Shown here one piece after another: positions 9,495 to 19,030 of a stretch of 64,000 bases of DNA; the stretch's first letter is position 1; each line of letters starts with the position of its first letter. The notes below the pieces were generated by a model, which saw only the letters and a list, made by a program, of their open reading frames with translations, had not been told where the DNA came from and did no database searches. Position numbers and translations under genes: made by a program. The DNA is from Pseudomonas viridiflava. GTDB lineage: Bacteria > Pseudomonadota > Gammaproteobacteria > Pseudomonadales > Pseudomonadaceae. The stretch covers positions 248,001-312,000 of the forward strand of contig NZ_UTHA01000001.1 of NCBI RefSeq assembly GCF_900582195.1, given 5' to 3'.

Positions 9495-10108
9495 TGGCAA
9501 CTCGTTCCCCTAAAAAACCTGCGCAAAACGTCCACAACGGTGTGAACCAGTTGCGCATCATTGGCGGCCAATGGCGCAGCCGCAAGCTGAGCTTCCCCGA
9601 TGCGCCGGGCCTGCGCCCGACGCCGGACCGCGTGCGTGAAACCCTGTTCAACTGGCTCGCGCCATATGTTGAAGGGGCCAAGGTACTCGACCCGTTCGCC
9701 GGCAGCGGCGCGCTGTTTCTCGAAGCGCTGTCCCGTGGCGCGGCCATGGGCCAGGCGCTGGATGCCAGCAACATTGCCGTCTCGAGCCTGAAGGAACACC
9801 TCGGTACCCTGCGCTGCACCAACGGCCAGGTGCAGACTGCCGACGCCCTGCGTTATCTGGAAACCCAGACCGCCAGCGCGTACGACCTGGTGTTCCTCGA
9901 TCCGCCGTTCAACCAGAACCTGCTGCCTGCCGTCTGCACCTTGCTCGAAGAGCGTCAGTGGCTGGCGCCCGACTCGTGGATCTACACTGAAAGCGAAACG
10001 GCGCCATCGACGCTGGGCCTGCCGGGCAACTGGCGCCTGCACCGCGAACAGAAATCCGGCCGGGTTTACTACGCGTTGTGGCAACGTACGGCAGAGATCG
10101 CCGGTTAA
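9494..10108 (+). CDS. rsmD: 16S rRNA (guanine(966)-N2)-methyltransferase RsmD
   Basis: Methylates G966 of 16S rRNA in the assembled 30S subunit using SAM. The 204-residue product begins with a basic tail, then RIIGGQWRSRKLSFP, the RPTPDRVRETLFNWL segment, SAM-binding DPFAGSGALFLEAL and catalytic motif DPPF (in VFLDPPFNQNLLP). All are canonical for RsmD. It starts with TAATG, sharing one base with the stop of the M16 gene. In many bacteria rsmD lies next to ftsY; here the two M16 genes sit between them. Confidence 0.95.
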   Translation: MATRSPKKPAQNVHNGVNQLRIIGGQWRSRKLSFPDAPGLRPTPDRVRETLFNWLAPYVEGAKVLDPFAGSGALFLEALSRGAAMGQALDASNIAVSSLKEHLGTLRCTNGQVQTADALRYLETQTASAYDLVFLDPPFNQNLLPAVCTLLEERQWLAPDSWIYTESETAPSTLGLPGNWRLHREQKSGRVYYALWQRTAEIAG

Positions 10109-10125
10109 CCGACCGGCCTGAACAA

Positions 10126-10153
10126 GCGGCGCTCCTTCCAGCAGGAGCGCCGC
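10126..10153. terminator. Hairpin downstream of rsmD
   Basis: Perfect 11-bp inverted repeat GCGGCGCTCCT / AGGAGCGCCGC with a 6-nt loop, between the rsmD stop and the next start. No T-run follows, so it may be a weak or processed terminator rather than a classical one. Confidence 0.5.
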
Positions 10154-10171
10154 GCTGCATCGAGAACCATC

Positions 10172-11167
10172 GTGCCCGCTCCTTCAGAACGCTTCACCCC
10201 CGCTCTCGGCCTCGGCAATCCGCACCTGCAAACCTTGTGGGGACCGCTGTGGCGCAAAACCGTACATATCGAGCGTGAACGCGAACGCCTGTGGCTTGAG
10301 GATGGCGACTTTCTCGACCTCGACTGGCACGGCCCGCACACGGCAGATGCGCCACTGGTGCTGGTGCTGCATGGGCTGACCGGCTCTTCCAATTCGCCGT
10401 ATGTAGCGGGTATCCAAAAGGCCTTGGCCGATCAAGGTTGGGCCAGCGTCGCGCTGAACTGGCGCGGCTGCTCGGGCGAGCCGAATCTGCTCCCGCGCAG
10501 TTACCACTCCGGCGCGAGCGAAGACCTCGCCGAAACCATCAGACACCTGCGCGCCAAACGACCATTGGCACCGTTGTATGCCGTCGGCTACTCCTTGGGC
10601 GGCAACGTGCTGCTCAAACACTTGGGCGAAACCGGCAGCGCCAGTGGCGTGCTCGGCGCGGTGGCGGTGTCGGTGCCGTTTCGTCTCGACCAGTGCGCCG
10701 ACCGCATCGGCCAGGGATTTTCCAAGGTCTATCAGGCGCACTTCATGCGCGAGATGGTCGCTTACATCAAGAACAAGCAACGGCAGTTTCAGCATGACGG
10801 TCGCGAAGACGGACTCGCCGCGCTGGCCGCCCTCGGCTCGCTGGAGAACATGCGCACGTTCTGGGATTTCGATGGCCGGGTAACTGCACCGTTGCACGGT
10901 TTCAATGATGCCGAGGATTACTATCGCCGTGCTTCGAGCCGTTACTTCCTCGGCGAAATCCGCACGCCGACCCTGATCATTCAGGCGGCGGACGATCCGT
11001 TCGTGTTCCCGCACAGTTTGCCGCAGGCCAGTGAGCTGTCGGCGTCGACCGCTTTCGAATTGCAGGCGCGCGGCGGGCATGTCGGCTTTGTCGATGGCTC
11101 GTTGCGTCAGCCCGGCTACTACCTGGAACGACGCATCCCGCAGTGGCTGGCTCGCGTGCCCGCATGA
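10172..11167 (+). CDS. Alpha/beta-fold hydrolase, YheT-like
   Basis: A 331-residue hydrolase resembling the YheT/embryogenesis-associated EMB8 family of esterases. It has the opening PHLQTLWGP, the oxyanion region LVLHGLTGSSNSPYV, the nucleophile elbow GYSLGGN (catalytic Ser), an Asp in QAADDPFVFP and a His in ARGGHVGFVDG, which completes the triad. Start is a GTG at 10172 (protein MPAPSERFTPALG). Its stop overlaps the ATG of the AraC regulator by 4 bp (ATGA), so the two are co-translated. Substrate not deducible. Confidence 0.85.
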   Translation: MPAPSERFTPALGLGNPHLQTLWGPLWRKTVHIERERERLWLEDGDFLDLDWHGPHTADAPLVLVLHGLTGSSNSPYVAGIQKALADQGWASVALNWRGCSGEPNLLPRSYHSGASEDLAETIRHLRAKRPLAPLYAVGYSLGGNVLLKHLGETGSASGVLGAVAVSVPFRLDQCADRIGQGFSKVYQAHFMREMVAYIKNKQRQFQHDGREDGLAALAALGSLENMRTFWDFDGRVTAPLHGFNDAEDYYRRASSRYFLGEIRTPTLIIQAADDPFVFPHSLPQASELSASTAFELQARGGHVGFVDGSLRQPGYYLERRIPQWLARVPA

Positions 11168-12006
11168 GCAATCAGGGCGAGTCGATCCGCTTCTGGCAAA
11201 CCGCGCCGCTGGCCGGGGTCGAGTTATTGTCGGCTCGCTACATCGAGCATCGTTTTGCCCCGCATGTGCATGACGGCTATGTGATCGGCATGATCATGGC
11301 CGGCGCCCAGCGTTATCGCTACCGCGGCGCCGAGCATCTGGCCGGCAGCGGCACGCTGGTGTTGATCAACCCCGACGAGTTGCACACTGGGCACAAGGGC
11401 ACCGAGGACGGCTGGCTGTACCGGGCGTTTTATCCCGATACCGCGCAAATCGTTTCGCTGCTGGATGAGCTGGAGCTGTCCACCAGCAACCTGCCGGCGT
11501 TCGGCGCCACGTTGTATCGCGATGCGGATCTGGTCAACGGCTTTGCGCAGTTGCACCGTTTGCTCGAAAGCCCGGCCACCGCACTGCAACAGCAGACGGT
11601 GTGGCGCGAGATGATGTTGCTGCTGTTGCAGCGCCATGCGCAAGTGCCGGTGCCCGGTCGAGCCGGCAAGGAACACCGCGCGGTGCTGTTGGGCAAAGAA
11701 CTGTTGCACGCGCAACTGGCGGCGCCACCGTCATTGGAAGAACTGGCGGCGGCGGTCAATCTGTCGCCGTTCCATTTCGCCCGGGTGTTCCGCCGCGCCA
11801 CCGGCATGCCGCCGCACACCTGGCTGATGCAGCAGCGCATCGCTCAGGCTCGTGCACTTCTACAACACGGCTGCCTGCCGGTAGAGGTCGCCACGCAACT
11901 GGGCTTCGCCGACCAGAGCCATTTGAGCCGACAATTCAAGCAGGCTTATGGCGTCGGGCCCGCCGCGTACCGCAGCGCCCGACAGCTTCCTTCAGACAAC
12001 GAATAA
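11164..12006 (+). CDS. AraC family transcriptional regulator
   Basis: A 280-residue regulator with an N-terminal cupin-type AraC_binding domain (HRFAPHVHDGYVIG, residues about 30-43; NPDELHTGH). At the C-terminus, about residues 180-275, is a double helix-turn-helix AraC domain with SLEELAAAVNLSPFHFARVF and the closing FADQSHLSRQFKQAYG. The ligand is unknown. It overlaps the hydrolase stop by 4 bp, so it may control or respond to that enzyme or act elsewhere. Upstream in-frame ATG at 11143 is rejected because it lies well inside the hydrolase gene and the overlap start is standard. Confidence 0.9.
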   Translation: MSNQGESIRFWQTAPLAGVELLSARYIEHRFAPHVHDGYVIGMIMAGAQRYRYRGAEHLAGSGTLVLINPDELHTGHKGTEDGWLYRAFYPDTAQIVSLLDELELSTSNLPAFGATLYRDADLVNGFAQLHRLLESPATALQQQTVWREMMLLLLQRHAQVPVPGRAGKEHRAVLLGKELLHAQLAAPPSLEELAAAVNLSPFHFARVFRRATGMPPHTWLMQQRIAQARALLQHGCLPVEVATQLGFADQSHLSRQFKQAYGVGPAAYRSARQLPSDNE

Positions 12007-12010
12007 CCAA

Positions 12011-12099
12011 TGTGGGAGCGAACCTGCTCACGAAAGCGGTGTGTCAGTCCAAGAAATAGTGGCTGACAGGACGCATTCGCGAGCAGGCTCGCTCCCACA
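12011..12099. repeat. REPIN
   Basis: Inverted REP pair: TGTGGGAGCGAACCTGCTCA on the left, GAGCAGGCTCGCTCCCACA on the right. The spacer gtgtcagtcc..ggctgacagga keeps an inner TCAG/CTGA pairing. It lies between the convergent AraC regulator and sulfurtransferase genes. Confidence 0.88.
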
Positions 12100-12107
12100 G
12101 GTGTTGG

Positions 12108-12962
12108 TTATTCGCCGGTGGCGATACCGCGCGAAGGCTGGTTGATCCACTCGCTCCACGATCCGGCGTATAACGAACCCAACGGATAACCCGCCAGGCA
12201 CAACGCAAACAGGTTGTGACACGCCGTCACGCCGGAACCGCAATACGCCACCAGATCCGCTGGCGAACGCTCACCGATCTTGGCGGCAAAACGCTGCTTG
12301 AGCTGTTCCCCCGGCAGGAATCGCCCATCGCTGTCGAGGTTGTCGGTGAACGCTGCGCATTGCGCGCCCGGAATGTGTCCGGCAATCGGATCGATTGGCT
12401 CGACCTCGCCTTTGAAACGCGGCAGGCCCCGGGCATCGATCAATGTCAGTGTCGGTTGGCCAAGGCGTTGCTGTAATTGTTCGGCGCTGAGCAGCAGGCT
12501 CATATCCGGCTGACCACTGAAAGTGCCGCGACTGACCGTCGGCGCATCCAGGCTCAGCGGCAACCCCGCCGCATGCCACGCCTTGAGCCCGCCATCGAGA
12601 ATGAACACACCATCACGCTTGCCCAGCCATGCCAGCAACCACCACGCCCGCGCTGCATACGCACCGGGACCGTCGTCGTACAAAATCACGTCGCTTTCGT
12701 TGTTGATGCCCCACGCCTGCAGCCGCTCGATCAACGCCGCCGGCTCGGGCAACGGATGACGACCGGTCACGCCTTTGATCACGGTGCCACTGAGGTCACG
12801 CTCAAGATCGGCGAAGCTCGCCCCGGCAATGTGCCCTTCGGCATAGCTGCGCTGACCGTAGTCCGGGTCTTCGAGGGCAAAACGACAATCGAGAATCACC
12901 AGCCCCGGCTGTTCCTTGCGGGCATCCAGCGTTTGCGGGCTGATCAGTTGCGCAATCGGCAT
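12108..12962 (-). CDS. sseA: 3-mercaptopyruvate sulfurtransferase (two-rhodanese-domain)
   Basis: Transfers sulfur from 3-mercaptopyruvate or thiosulfate to an acceptor such as cyanide or a thiol. Of the 284 residues, the N-terminal inactive rhodanese domain spans about 5-125 (LVILDCRF, YAEGHIAGA). The catalytic one spans about 155-280 (LIDARGLPRF, GHIPGAQ), with the active-site loop CGSGVTACH whose Cys is near residue 241. The CG[S/T]GVTA loop favours mercaptopyruvate over thiosulfate specificity. Single gene, convergent with the AraC gene; 32 bp downstream of the TetR gene on the same strand. Confidence 0.9.
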   Translation of the reverse strand: MPIAQLISPQTLDARKEQPGLVILDCRFALEDPDYGQRSYAEGHIAGASFADLERDLSGTVIKGVTGRHPLPEPAALIERLQAWGINNESDVILYDDGPGAYAARAWWLLAWLGKRDGVFILDGGLKAWHAAGLPLSLDAPTVSRGTFSGQPDMSLLLSAEQLQQRLGQPTLTLIDARGLPRFKGEVEPIDPIAGHIPGAQCAAFTDNLDSDGRFLPGEQLKQRFAAKIGERSPADLVAYCGSGVTACHNLFALCLAGYPLGSLYAGSWSEWINQPSRGIATGE

Positions 12963-12994
12963 AACAGGCTCCAGAGGGATTTCAACAGAACGGT

Positions 12995-13666
12995 TTATTT
13001 CACGTCTTCGAGGGCCTGGGCCAGCGGCACGTAGAACTCCTCGAACAACGCATTGACCTCGTCACGCGCCAGCTCGGTGACAAATCCGGCCTCCAGCACC
13101 AGCACCTGATACACGCCACGTTTAATGGCTTGTTCACTGAGGTGGTTGGAGTTTTCGCGGGTGGTGCACAGGAAGCGCACCCAGGACGTCAGGATGATCC
13201 AGGCATTGAGGGTCAGGGATTCGATCTGCACGCGATCCATATCGAGAATCCCGGCGGCAACAAAACCTTCGTAGATCGCCGCACCCTGAATCACGCAGCG
13301 TTGGGAGAAGCGCCGATAGCGGGCGGCCAGCTCCGGATCGCTGTCGAGCAGATGCTCCAGATCGCGGTGCAGAAAGCGGTAGCGCCACATCGCCGAGAGC
13401 AATTCCTTGAGGTAGAAACGCTTGTCCTCGACCGTCGCCGCTCGCCCCTGCGGCGGGCGCAGGAAACTGTCCACGAGGCTTTCGTACTCACTGAACAACA
13501 CGGCGATGATCGCCTGCTTGTTGGGGAAGTGGTAGTACAGGTTGCCCGGAGAAATCTCCATGTGGGCAGCAATGTGATTGGTGCTGATGCTGCGCTCGCC
13601 CTGCTGATTGAACAGCTCAAGGCTGTTCAGCACGATACGCTCGCTGGTTTTTATTCGTGGGGCCAT
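12995..13666 (-). CDS. TetR/AcrR family transcriptional regulator
   Basis: A 223-residue repressor-type protein. The N-terminal DNA-binding domain (about residues 5-55) reads RIVLNSLELFNQQGERSIS, then TNHIAAHMEISPGNLYYHFP, the usual TetR recognition region. The ligand-binding C-terminal part is unassigned. It is divergent from the aldehyde dehydrogenase gene, and a 32-bp palindrome lies in the shared region (13754-13785). The natural inference is that it represses the aldehyde dehydrogenase/GMC operon and perhaps itself. Confidence 0.9.
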   Translation of the reverse strand: MAPRIKTSERIVLNSLELFNQQGERSISTNHIAAHMEISPGNLYYHFPNKQAIIAVLFSEYESLVDSFLRPPQGRAATVEDKRFYLKELLSAMWRYRFLHRDLEHLLDSDPELAARYRRFSQRCVIQGAAIYEGFVAAGILDMDRVQIESLTLNAWIILTSWVRFLCTTRENSNHLSEQAIKRGVYQVLVLEAGFVTELARDEVNALFEEFYVPLAQALEDVK

Positions 13667-13753
13667 GGCTTGAGCTTTAATTCAGAGTGCGTTGGGGGGC
13701 ATCTTACGACCTAACCGGAAATGGATAAAACACTGCCGTGCAAGGAAGTCATT

Positions 13754-13785
13754 TGACTTTCTAGAGCATAGACTCTAAAAAGTCA
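13754..13785. promoter_or_regulatory. Palindromic operator candidate for the TetR regulator
   Basis: 32-bp near-perfect palindrome: TGACTTTCTAGAG, 6-bp centre, CTCTAAAAAGTCA; one mismatched pair per arm apart from the centre. It lies about 25 bp upstream of the aldehyde dehydrogenase start. Its size and symmetry suit a TetR dimer pair. Confidence 0.65.
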
Positions 13786-13811
13786 TCACTACAATAAATC
13801 CGGAGCAGACC

Positions 13812-15242
13812 ATGACTGCCGACATTGCCTACCTGCAAACGCTGCAACAACCGCTGGCCGAGCTGGACCGGTTGTTCGAGGCGCAGCGGGCTGCGTATGC
13901 CGCCAATCCGATGCCGCCCGCCGCGCAACGCCAGCAATGGCTCAAGGCACTGAGTGATTTGCTCAGTCACGAGCGTCAGGCCTTGATCGAGGCGATCAGC
14001 TCCGATTTCAGCCATCGCAGCGCTGACGAAACCCTGCTCGCCGAACTGATGCCAAGCCTGCACGGCATTCATTACGCCAGCCGTCATCTCAAAGGCTGGA
14101 TGAAAGCTTCGCGACGCAAGGTCGGCATGGCGTTCCAGCCGGCCTCGGCGAAAGTGGTGTATCAGCCACTGGGCGTGGTCGGCGTCATCGTGCCGTGGAA
14201 TTATCCGTTGTATCTGGCCGTCGGCCCGCTGGTCGGCGCCTTGGCCGCGGGTAACCGGGTGATGCTCAAGCTCAGCGAATCGACCCCGGCCACCGGGCTG
14301 TTGCTGAAGGAATTGCTGGCGCGAATTTTCCCCGAGGACCTGGTCTGCGTGGTGCTCGGTGAAGCCGACATCGGCGTGGCGTTCTCGCGTTTGCGCTTCG
14401 ATCATTTGCTGTTCACCGGGGCCACAAGCATCGGCAAACACGTGATGCGCGCCGCCGCCGAAAACCTCACCCCGGTCACACTGGAACTGGGCGGCAAGTC
14501 GCCGGCTATCGTCTCCCGCGATGTACCTCTTAAAGATGCCGCCGAGCGCATTGCCTTCGGTAAAACCCTCAACGCCGGGCAGACCTGCGTTGCCCCGGAT
14601 TACGTGCTGGTCCCGGAAGACCGGGTCGGTGGATTCGTCGAAGCCTATCGTCAGGCCGTGCAGGTTTTTTATCCGACACTCACCGATAATCCGGACTACA
14701 CCGCGATCATCAACGAACGCCAATTGGCCCGGCTCAACAGCTACGTCAGCGATGCCACCAGCAAGGGCGCGCTGTTGATTCCGCTGTTCGAACAGGGCCA
14801 GGGCCGACGCATGCCGCACAGTGTGCTGCTGAATGTCAGCGACGAGATGACGGTGATGCAGGACGAAATCTTCGGCCCGCTGCTGCCGATCGTGCCGTAT
14901 CAGGATCTGGAGCAGGCATTCGCTTACATCAATCAGCGGCCACGTCCTCTGGCTCTTTACTACTTTGGCTACGACAAACGCGAACAGAACCGTGTGCTGC
15001 ACGAAACCCATTCCGGCGGCGTGTGCCTGAACGATACGTTGCTGCATGTGGCTCAGGACGATATGCCGTTTGGCGGTATCGGTGCTTCCGGTATGGGCCA
15101 CTACCACGGCCACGAAGGCTTCCTGACCTTCAGCAAAGCCAAAGGCGTGCTGATTAAACAGCGCTTCAACGCAGCCCGACTGATTTACCCGCCCTACGGC
15201 AAATCGATTCAGAAACTGATCCAGAAGCTGTTCATTCGCTAA
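13812..15242 (+). CDS. NAD(P)-dependent aldehyde dehydrogenase, coniferyl-aldehyde-dehydrogenase-like
   Basis: A 476-residue class-3-like aldehyde dehydrogenase oxidising an aldehyde to the acid in the cytoplasm. PWN (oxyanion Asn at about 130), general-base Glu at about 225 in LELGGKSPA and nucleophile Cys at about 259 in NAGQTCVAPDY are all present. The hydrophobic, basic C-terminus (IQKLIQKLFIR) resembles membrane-associated fatty-aldehyde types and the coniferyl aldehyde dehydrogenase CalB group. First gene of a rightward run with a Tat-signal protein and a GMC oxidoreductase, under a divergent TetR regulator. The physiological aldehyde is probably the product of the GMC enzyme. Confidence 0.88.
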   Translation: MTADIAYLQTLQQPLAELDRLFEAQRAAYAANPMPPAAQRQQWLKALSDLLSHERQALIEAISSDFSHRSADETLLAELMPSLHGIHYASRHLKGWMKASRRKVGMAFQPASAKVVYQPLGVVGVIVPWNYPLYLAVGPLVGALAAGNRVMLKLSESTPATGLLLKELLARIFPEDLVCVVLGEADIGVAFSRLRFDHLLFTGATSIGKHVMRAAAENLTPVTLELGGKSPAIVSRDVPLKDAAERIAFGKTLNAGQTCVAPDYVLVPEDRVGGFVEAYRQAVQVFYPTLTDNPDYTAIINERQLARLNSYVSDATSKGALLIPLFEQGQGRRMPHSVLLNVSDEMTVMQDEIFGPLLPIVPYQDLEQAFAYINQRPRPLALYYFGYDKREQNRVLHETHSGGVCLNDTLLHVAQDDMPFGGIGASGMGHYHGHEGFLTFSKAKGVLIKQRFNAARLIYPPYGKSIQKLIQKLFIR

Positions 15243-15271
15243 ACACTTGTCACCGCCGGGTAATAACAACA

Positions 15272-15817
15272 ATGCACCCAAGCCTGACCGAAACACCTGC
15301 ACTGTCGCGCCGTGGCCTGCTGAAATTCAGCCTCGGCGCCACGGCGTTTCTCGCCACCGCCGGAATCGGCGCCAGCCTCAGTGGCTGTTCATCGAGCGTC
15401 GCGGCCAACGGTTTTGTGTCGTTGCGTGACGGCGACCTGCTGTTTCTGCGTGCGCTGATTCCGGTAATGCTCGACGGCGCCGTGGCAGCCGAGAGGATGC
15501 CGAGCGCGGTTGATGGCACGCTCAAGTCGCTGGACGACAGCCTCGACCACCTGTCGCCCGAGATGCTCAAACTGACCCGGCAACTGTTCGATGTACTCGG
15601 CATGGCCGTGACGCGCGGGCCACTCACCGGGATCTGGGGCAGTTGGGAAAATGCCAGTGCCGAGGCGATGCGGCATTTTCTTGATCGTTGGGAGAACAGC
15701 TCGTTAAGCCTGCTGCGCATGGGGCATAGCTCGTTGCAGCAGATGGTGATGATGGCTTGGTACACCCGCGCCGAGTCGTGGGGACATTGCGGCTATCCCG
15801 GCCCGCCTACCGTTTGA
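15272..15817 (+). CDS. Tat-signal small subunit-like protein (possible GMC escort)
   Basis: A 181-residue protein with a twin-arginine signal SRRGLLKFSLGATAFLA (Arg-Arg at 13-14) and a possible lipobox LSGC (Cys 39). The mature part is mostly helical, with no metal motif I can recognise. Size, signal and position directly before a signal-less GMC oxidoreductase resemble the small 'hitch-hiker' subunits of FAD-linked sugar dehydrogenases, which carry the flavoprotein through the Tat system. The family was not recognised by sequence; the role is inferred from context. Start ATG 15272, 29 bp after the aldehyde dehydrogenase stop. Confidence 0.7.
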   Translation: MHPSLTETPALSRRGLLKFSLGATAFLATAGIGASLSGCSSSVAANGFVSLRDGDLLFLRALIPVMLDGAVAAERMPSAVDGTLKSLDDSLDHLSPEMLKLTRQLFDVLGMAVTRGPLTGIWGSWENASAEAMRHFLDRWENSSLSLLRMGHSSLQQMVMMAWYTRAESWGHCGYPGPPTV

Positions 15818-15833
15818 GATCGGCGGCGCGGCC

Positions 15834-15857
15834 TTCGCGAGCAGGCTCGCTCCCACA
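15834..15857. repeat. Single REP unit
   Basis: One TTCGCGAGCAGGCTCGCTCCC unit without an inverted partner, between the Tat-signal protein and the GMC gene, inside the presumed operon. Confidence 0.8.
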
Positions 15858-15908
15858 GGGGCCAGTCGCCACACCTTGCATCCAAAAATAATAAAGAGAA
15901 CCTGACTG

Positions 15909-17504
15909 ATGCCCGTACCCGACCCGTTCCGCGAAGGCCTCGCCCGAGGCTGGAAAACCTACAACGGCGCACAGTTGACCGATGACCTCACCCTTGAGGC
16001 CGACGTGGCGATCATCGGCAGCGGCGCCGGTGGCGGTACCACAGCGGAAATCCTTAGCGCTGCCGGCTACAAAGTCCTGCTGATCGAAGAAGGCCCGCTG
16101 AAAACCAGCTCCGATTTCAAAATGCTTGAAGACCAGGCCTACAGCAGCCTCTATCAGGAAGGCATCGGCCGCATGAGCAAGGACGGTGCGATCACCATCC
16201 TCCAGGGCCGCGCGGTTGGCGGCACGACGCTGATCAACTGGACCTCGAGTTTTCGCACCCCGGAGCCGACCCTCGAACACTGGGCCAAAGAACACAACGT
16301 CAAAGGCCATAGCCCCGCCGAGATGGCGCCGTGGTTCGAGAAAATGGAACAACGTCTCGGCGTCGCGCCGTGGATGGTCCCGCCCAATGCCAACAACGAC
16401 GTGATCCGCAAAGGCTGTGAGCAACTCGGTTACAGCTGGCATGTGATCCCGCGCAACGTGCGCGGCTGCTGGAATCTCGGTTACTGCGGCATGGGCTGCC
16501 CGACCAACGCCAAGCAATCGATGATGGTCACGACCATTCCGGCGACGCTGGAAAAGGGCGGCGAGCTGCTTTATCTCGCTCGCGCGGAGAAGCTGCTGAT
16601 CAATGGCGACAAAGTCACTGGCCTGCAATGCGTGGCAATGGACGAACGTTGCGTCGCACCGACCGGACGCAAAATCACGGTCAAGGCGAGGCACTACGTC
16701 TTGGCCGGCGGCGGCATCAACAGCCCGGCGCTGTTGCTGCGTTCGGACGCTGCGGACCCGCATGAAACCCTGGGTAAACGTACCTTCCTGCACCCGGTGA
16801 ACATGTCCGCCGCGCGCTTCGATGAAGTCATCAATCCGTTTTACGGGGCGCCGCAGTCGATCTATTCCGACCATTTCCAGTGGAAGGACGGCACGACCGG
16901 TCCGATGGCCTTCAAACTCGAAGTGCCGCCGCTACATCCGGCGCTGGCGGCCACCCTGCTCGGCGGCTTCGGTCAGGAAAGCGCGCAGCACATGGCGGAC
17001 CTGCCGCACACCCATGCCATGCTGGCATTGCTGCGCGACGGTTTTCACCCGGACAGCAAGGGCGGCACAGTCGAGCTGCGTGGCGATGGTTCGCCGGTGC
17101 TCGACTATCAGATCTCACCCTACGCCTGGGAAGGCTTGCGCCGGGCCTTTCACGTCATGGCCGAAATCCAGTTCGCCGGCGGCGCAAAATCAGTGATGCC
17201 GATGCACGCCGACGCTCGCTACGTGAAAACCATGGCCGAGGCCCGCACGCTGATCGATGGTTTGCGCCTCGAGCTTTATCGCACCCGGCTCGGCAGCGCG
17301 CATGTCATGGGTGGCTGCGCAATGGGTGAAGACCCGAAACGCGCGGTCACCGACAGTCTCGGCCGCCATCATCAATTGGCCAATCTGTCGATTCACGACG
17401 GCTCACTGTTTCCCACCAGCATCGGCGCCAACCCGCAGCTGTCGGTGTATGGCCTCACCGCGCAACTGGCGACTTCCCTCGCCGATCGGCTGAGAAATCC
17501 GTGA
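15909..17504 (+). CDS. GMC family FAD-dependent alcohol oxidoreductase
   Basis: A 531-residue flavoenzyme of the glucose-methanol-choline family, closest by eye to the long-chain alcohol oxidase/choline dehydrogenase side. The Rossmann FAD motif DVAIIGSGAGGGTTAEIL spans residues 32-49, with RAVGGTTLINW further on. A Cys-rich CWNLGYCGMGCPTN follows, then C-terminal GSLFPTSIGANPQLSVYG, which includes the flavin-facing region. No signal peptide of its own; the gene just upstream encodes a Tat-signal protein. Probably oxidises a primary alcohol to the aldehyde used by the dehydrogenase two genes upstream. Confidence 0.88.
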   Translation: MPVPDPFREGLARGWKTYNGAQLTDDLTLEADVAIIGSGAGGGTTAEILSAAGYKVLLIEEGPLKTSSDFKMLEDQAYSSLYQEGIGRMSKDGAITILQGRAVGGTTLINWTSSFRTPEPTLEHWAKEHNVKGHSPAEMAPWFEKMEQRLGVAPWMVPPNANNDVIRKGCEQLGYSWHVIPRNVRGCWNLGYCGMGCPTNAKQSMMVTTIPATLEKGGELLYLARAEKLLINGDKVTGLQCVAMDERCVAPTGRKITVKARHYVLAGGGINSPALLLRSDAADPHETLGKRTFLHPVNMSAARFDEVINPFYGAPQSIYSDHFQWKDGTTGPMAFKLEVPPLHPALAATLLGGFGQESAQHMADLPHTHAMLALLRDGFHPDSKGGTVELRGDGSPVLDYQISPYAWEGLRRAFHVMAEIQFAGGAKSVMPMHADARYVKTMAEARTLIDGLRLELYRTRLGSAHVMGGCAMGEDPKRAVTDSLGRHHQLANLSIHDGSLFPTSIGANPQLSVYGLTAQLATSLADRLRNP

Positions 17505-17532
17505 AAAAACCGATTAATCGCGTCGTCTATAG

Positions 17533-18099
<567 letters not shown>

Positions 18100-18118
18100 G
18101 CACTGCCGAAGGCTCGGG

Positions 18119-18148
18119 CTGCGATCTTTTGCTTTTAAAAGATTGCAG
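18119..18148. terminator. Hairpin after coaD (repeat-like)
   Basis: Inverted repeat CTGCGATCTTTT / AAAAGATTGCAG around a GCTTTT loop, 20 bp after the coaD stop. It may act as a terminator, but the sequence also looks like a dispersed Pseudomonas palindrome. Confidence 0.55.
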
Positions 18149-18213
18149 TCTCGTGCCCTTGATCGCACCCGCGTGCACTGCGCGCGCCAATGCGGCACAA
18201 TTGCGCGCATTGA

Positions 18214-18504
<291 letters not shown>

Positions 18505-18531
18505 TCCGCCGGATTTGTAGCGCTCTTTTCG

Positions 18532-18608
18532 GGCCTCTTCGCGAGCAAGCTCGCTCCCATATTTGAAATGCATTCCAAAGTGGGAGCGAGCCTGCTCGCG
18601 AAGAGGCC
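18532..18608. repeat. Everted REP pair
   Basis: Two REP units in the orientation opposite to a REPIN: GCCTCTTCGCGAGCAAGCTC first, then GTGGGAGCGAGCCTGCTCGC. The outer arms GGCCTCTTCGCGAGC / GCTCGCGAAGAGGCC match perfectly, so the 77 bp can fold as one hairpin. Confidence 0.88.
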
Positions 18609-18637
18609 ATCAGCACCACTGAAAATTCTGAATCAGC

Positions 18638-18961
18638 TCACTCGCGCTGCTCAAACCCCTCCCCGATACACCCCAGGCACCGCACAAAAGCGGCTTTCGC
18701 CGGATCCACCACCAACGCCTGCCCGGCATCGCCAATCCCGCCACCCAGCGCGGTAAACGGCAACGACACGACAAACGCCCCCGCACCAATCACCGTCGCC
18801 ACCACCAATAAAGGTCGGGCAATCAGCAAATCGCCGAGCATGGCGTAGGCCGGTGGATTCTGGATGGTGTAGCGCGGGTCACCGCTGCCATTTTCCTCGG
18901 CCTGAACAGCCAGACTGGAACACAGCAGCAGCGCAACAAAGAGGACTTGCAAGGACTTCAT
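18638..18961 (-). CDS. Small exported protein of unknown function
   Basis: A 107-residue protein with a clear signal peptide ([20 protein letters not shown], likely cleaved after AVQA at about residue 21). Then comes a polar stretch, a hydrophobic helix (about 43-70, [20 protein letters not shown]) rich in Gly, and a C-terminal segment with a CLGC pair. I do not recognise the family. Small Gly-rich inner-membrane or periplasmic proteins like this are common in Pseudomonas. It is a single gene, convergent with the ferredoxin gene. Confidence 0.75.
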   Translation of the reverse strand: MKSLQVLFVALLLCSSLAVQAEENGSGDPRYTIQNPPAYAMLGDLLIARPLLVVATVIGAGAFVVSLPFTALGGGIGDAGQALVVDPAKAAFVRCLGCIGEGFEQRE

Positions 18962-19030
18962 GGCACGATCCTTCGGGCTGAACAGTGAGACAACTCACTA
19001 TAGACCGTAGGACTTTTTCAGCTTTTTGCC

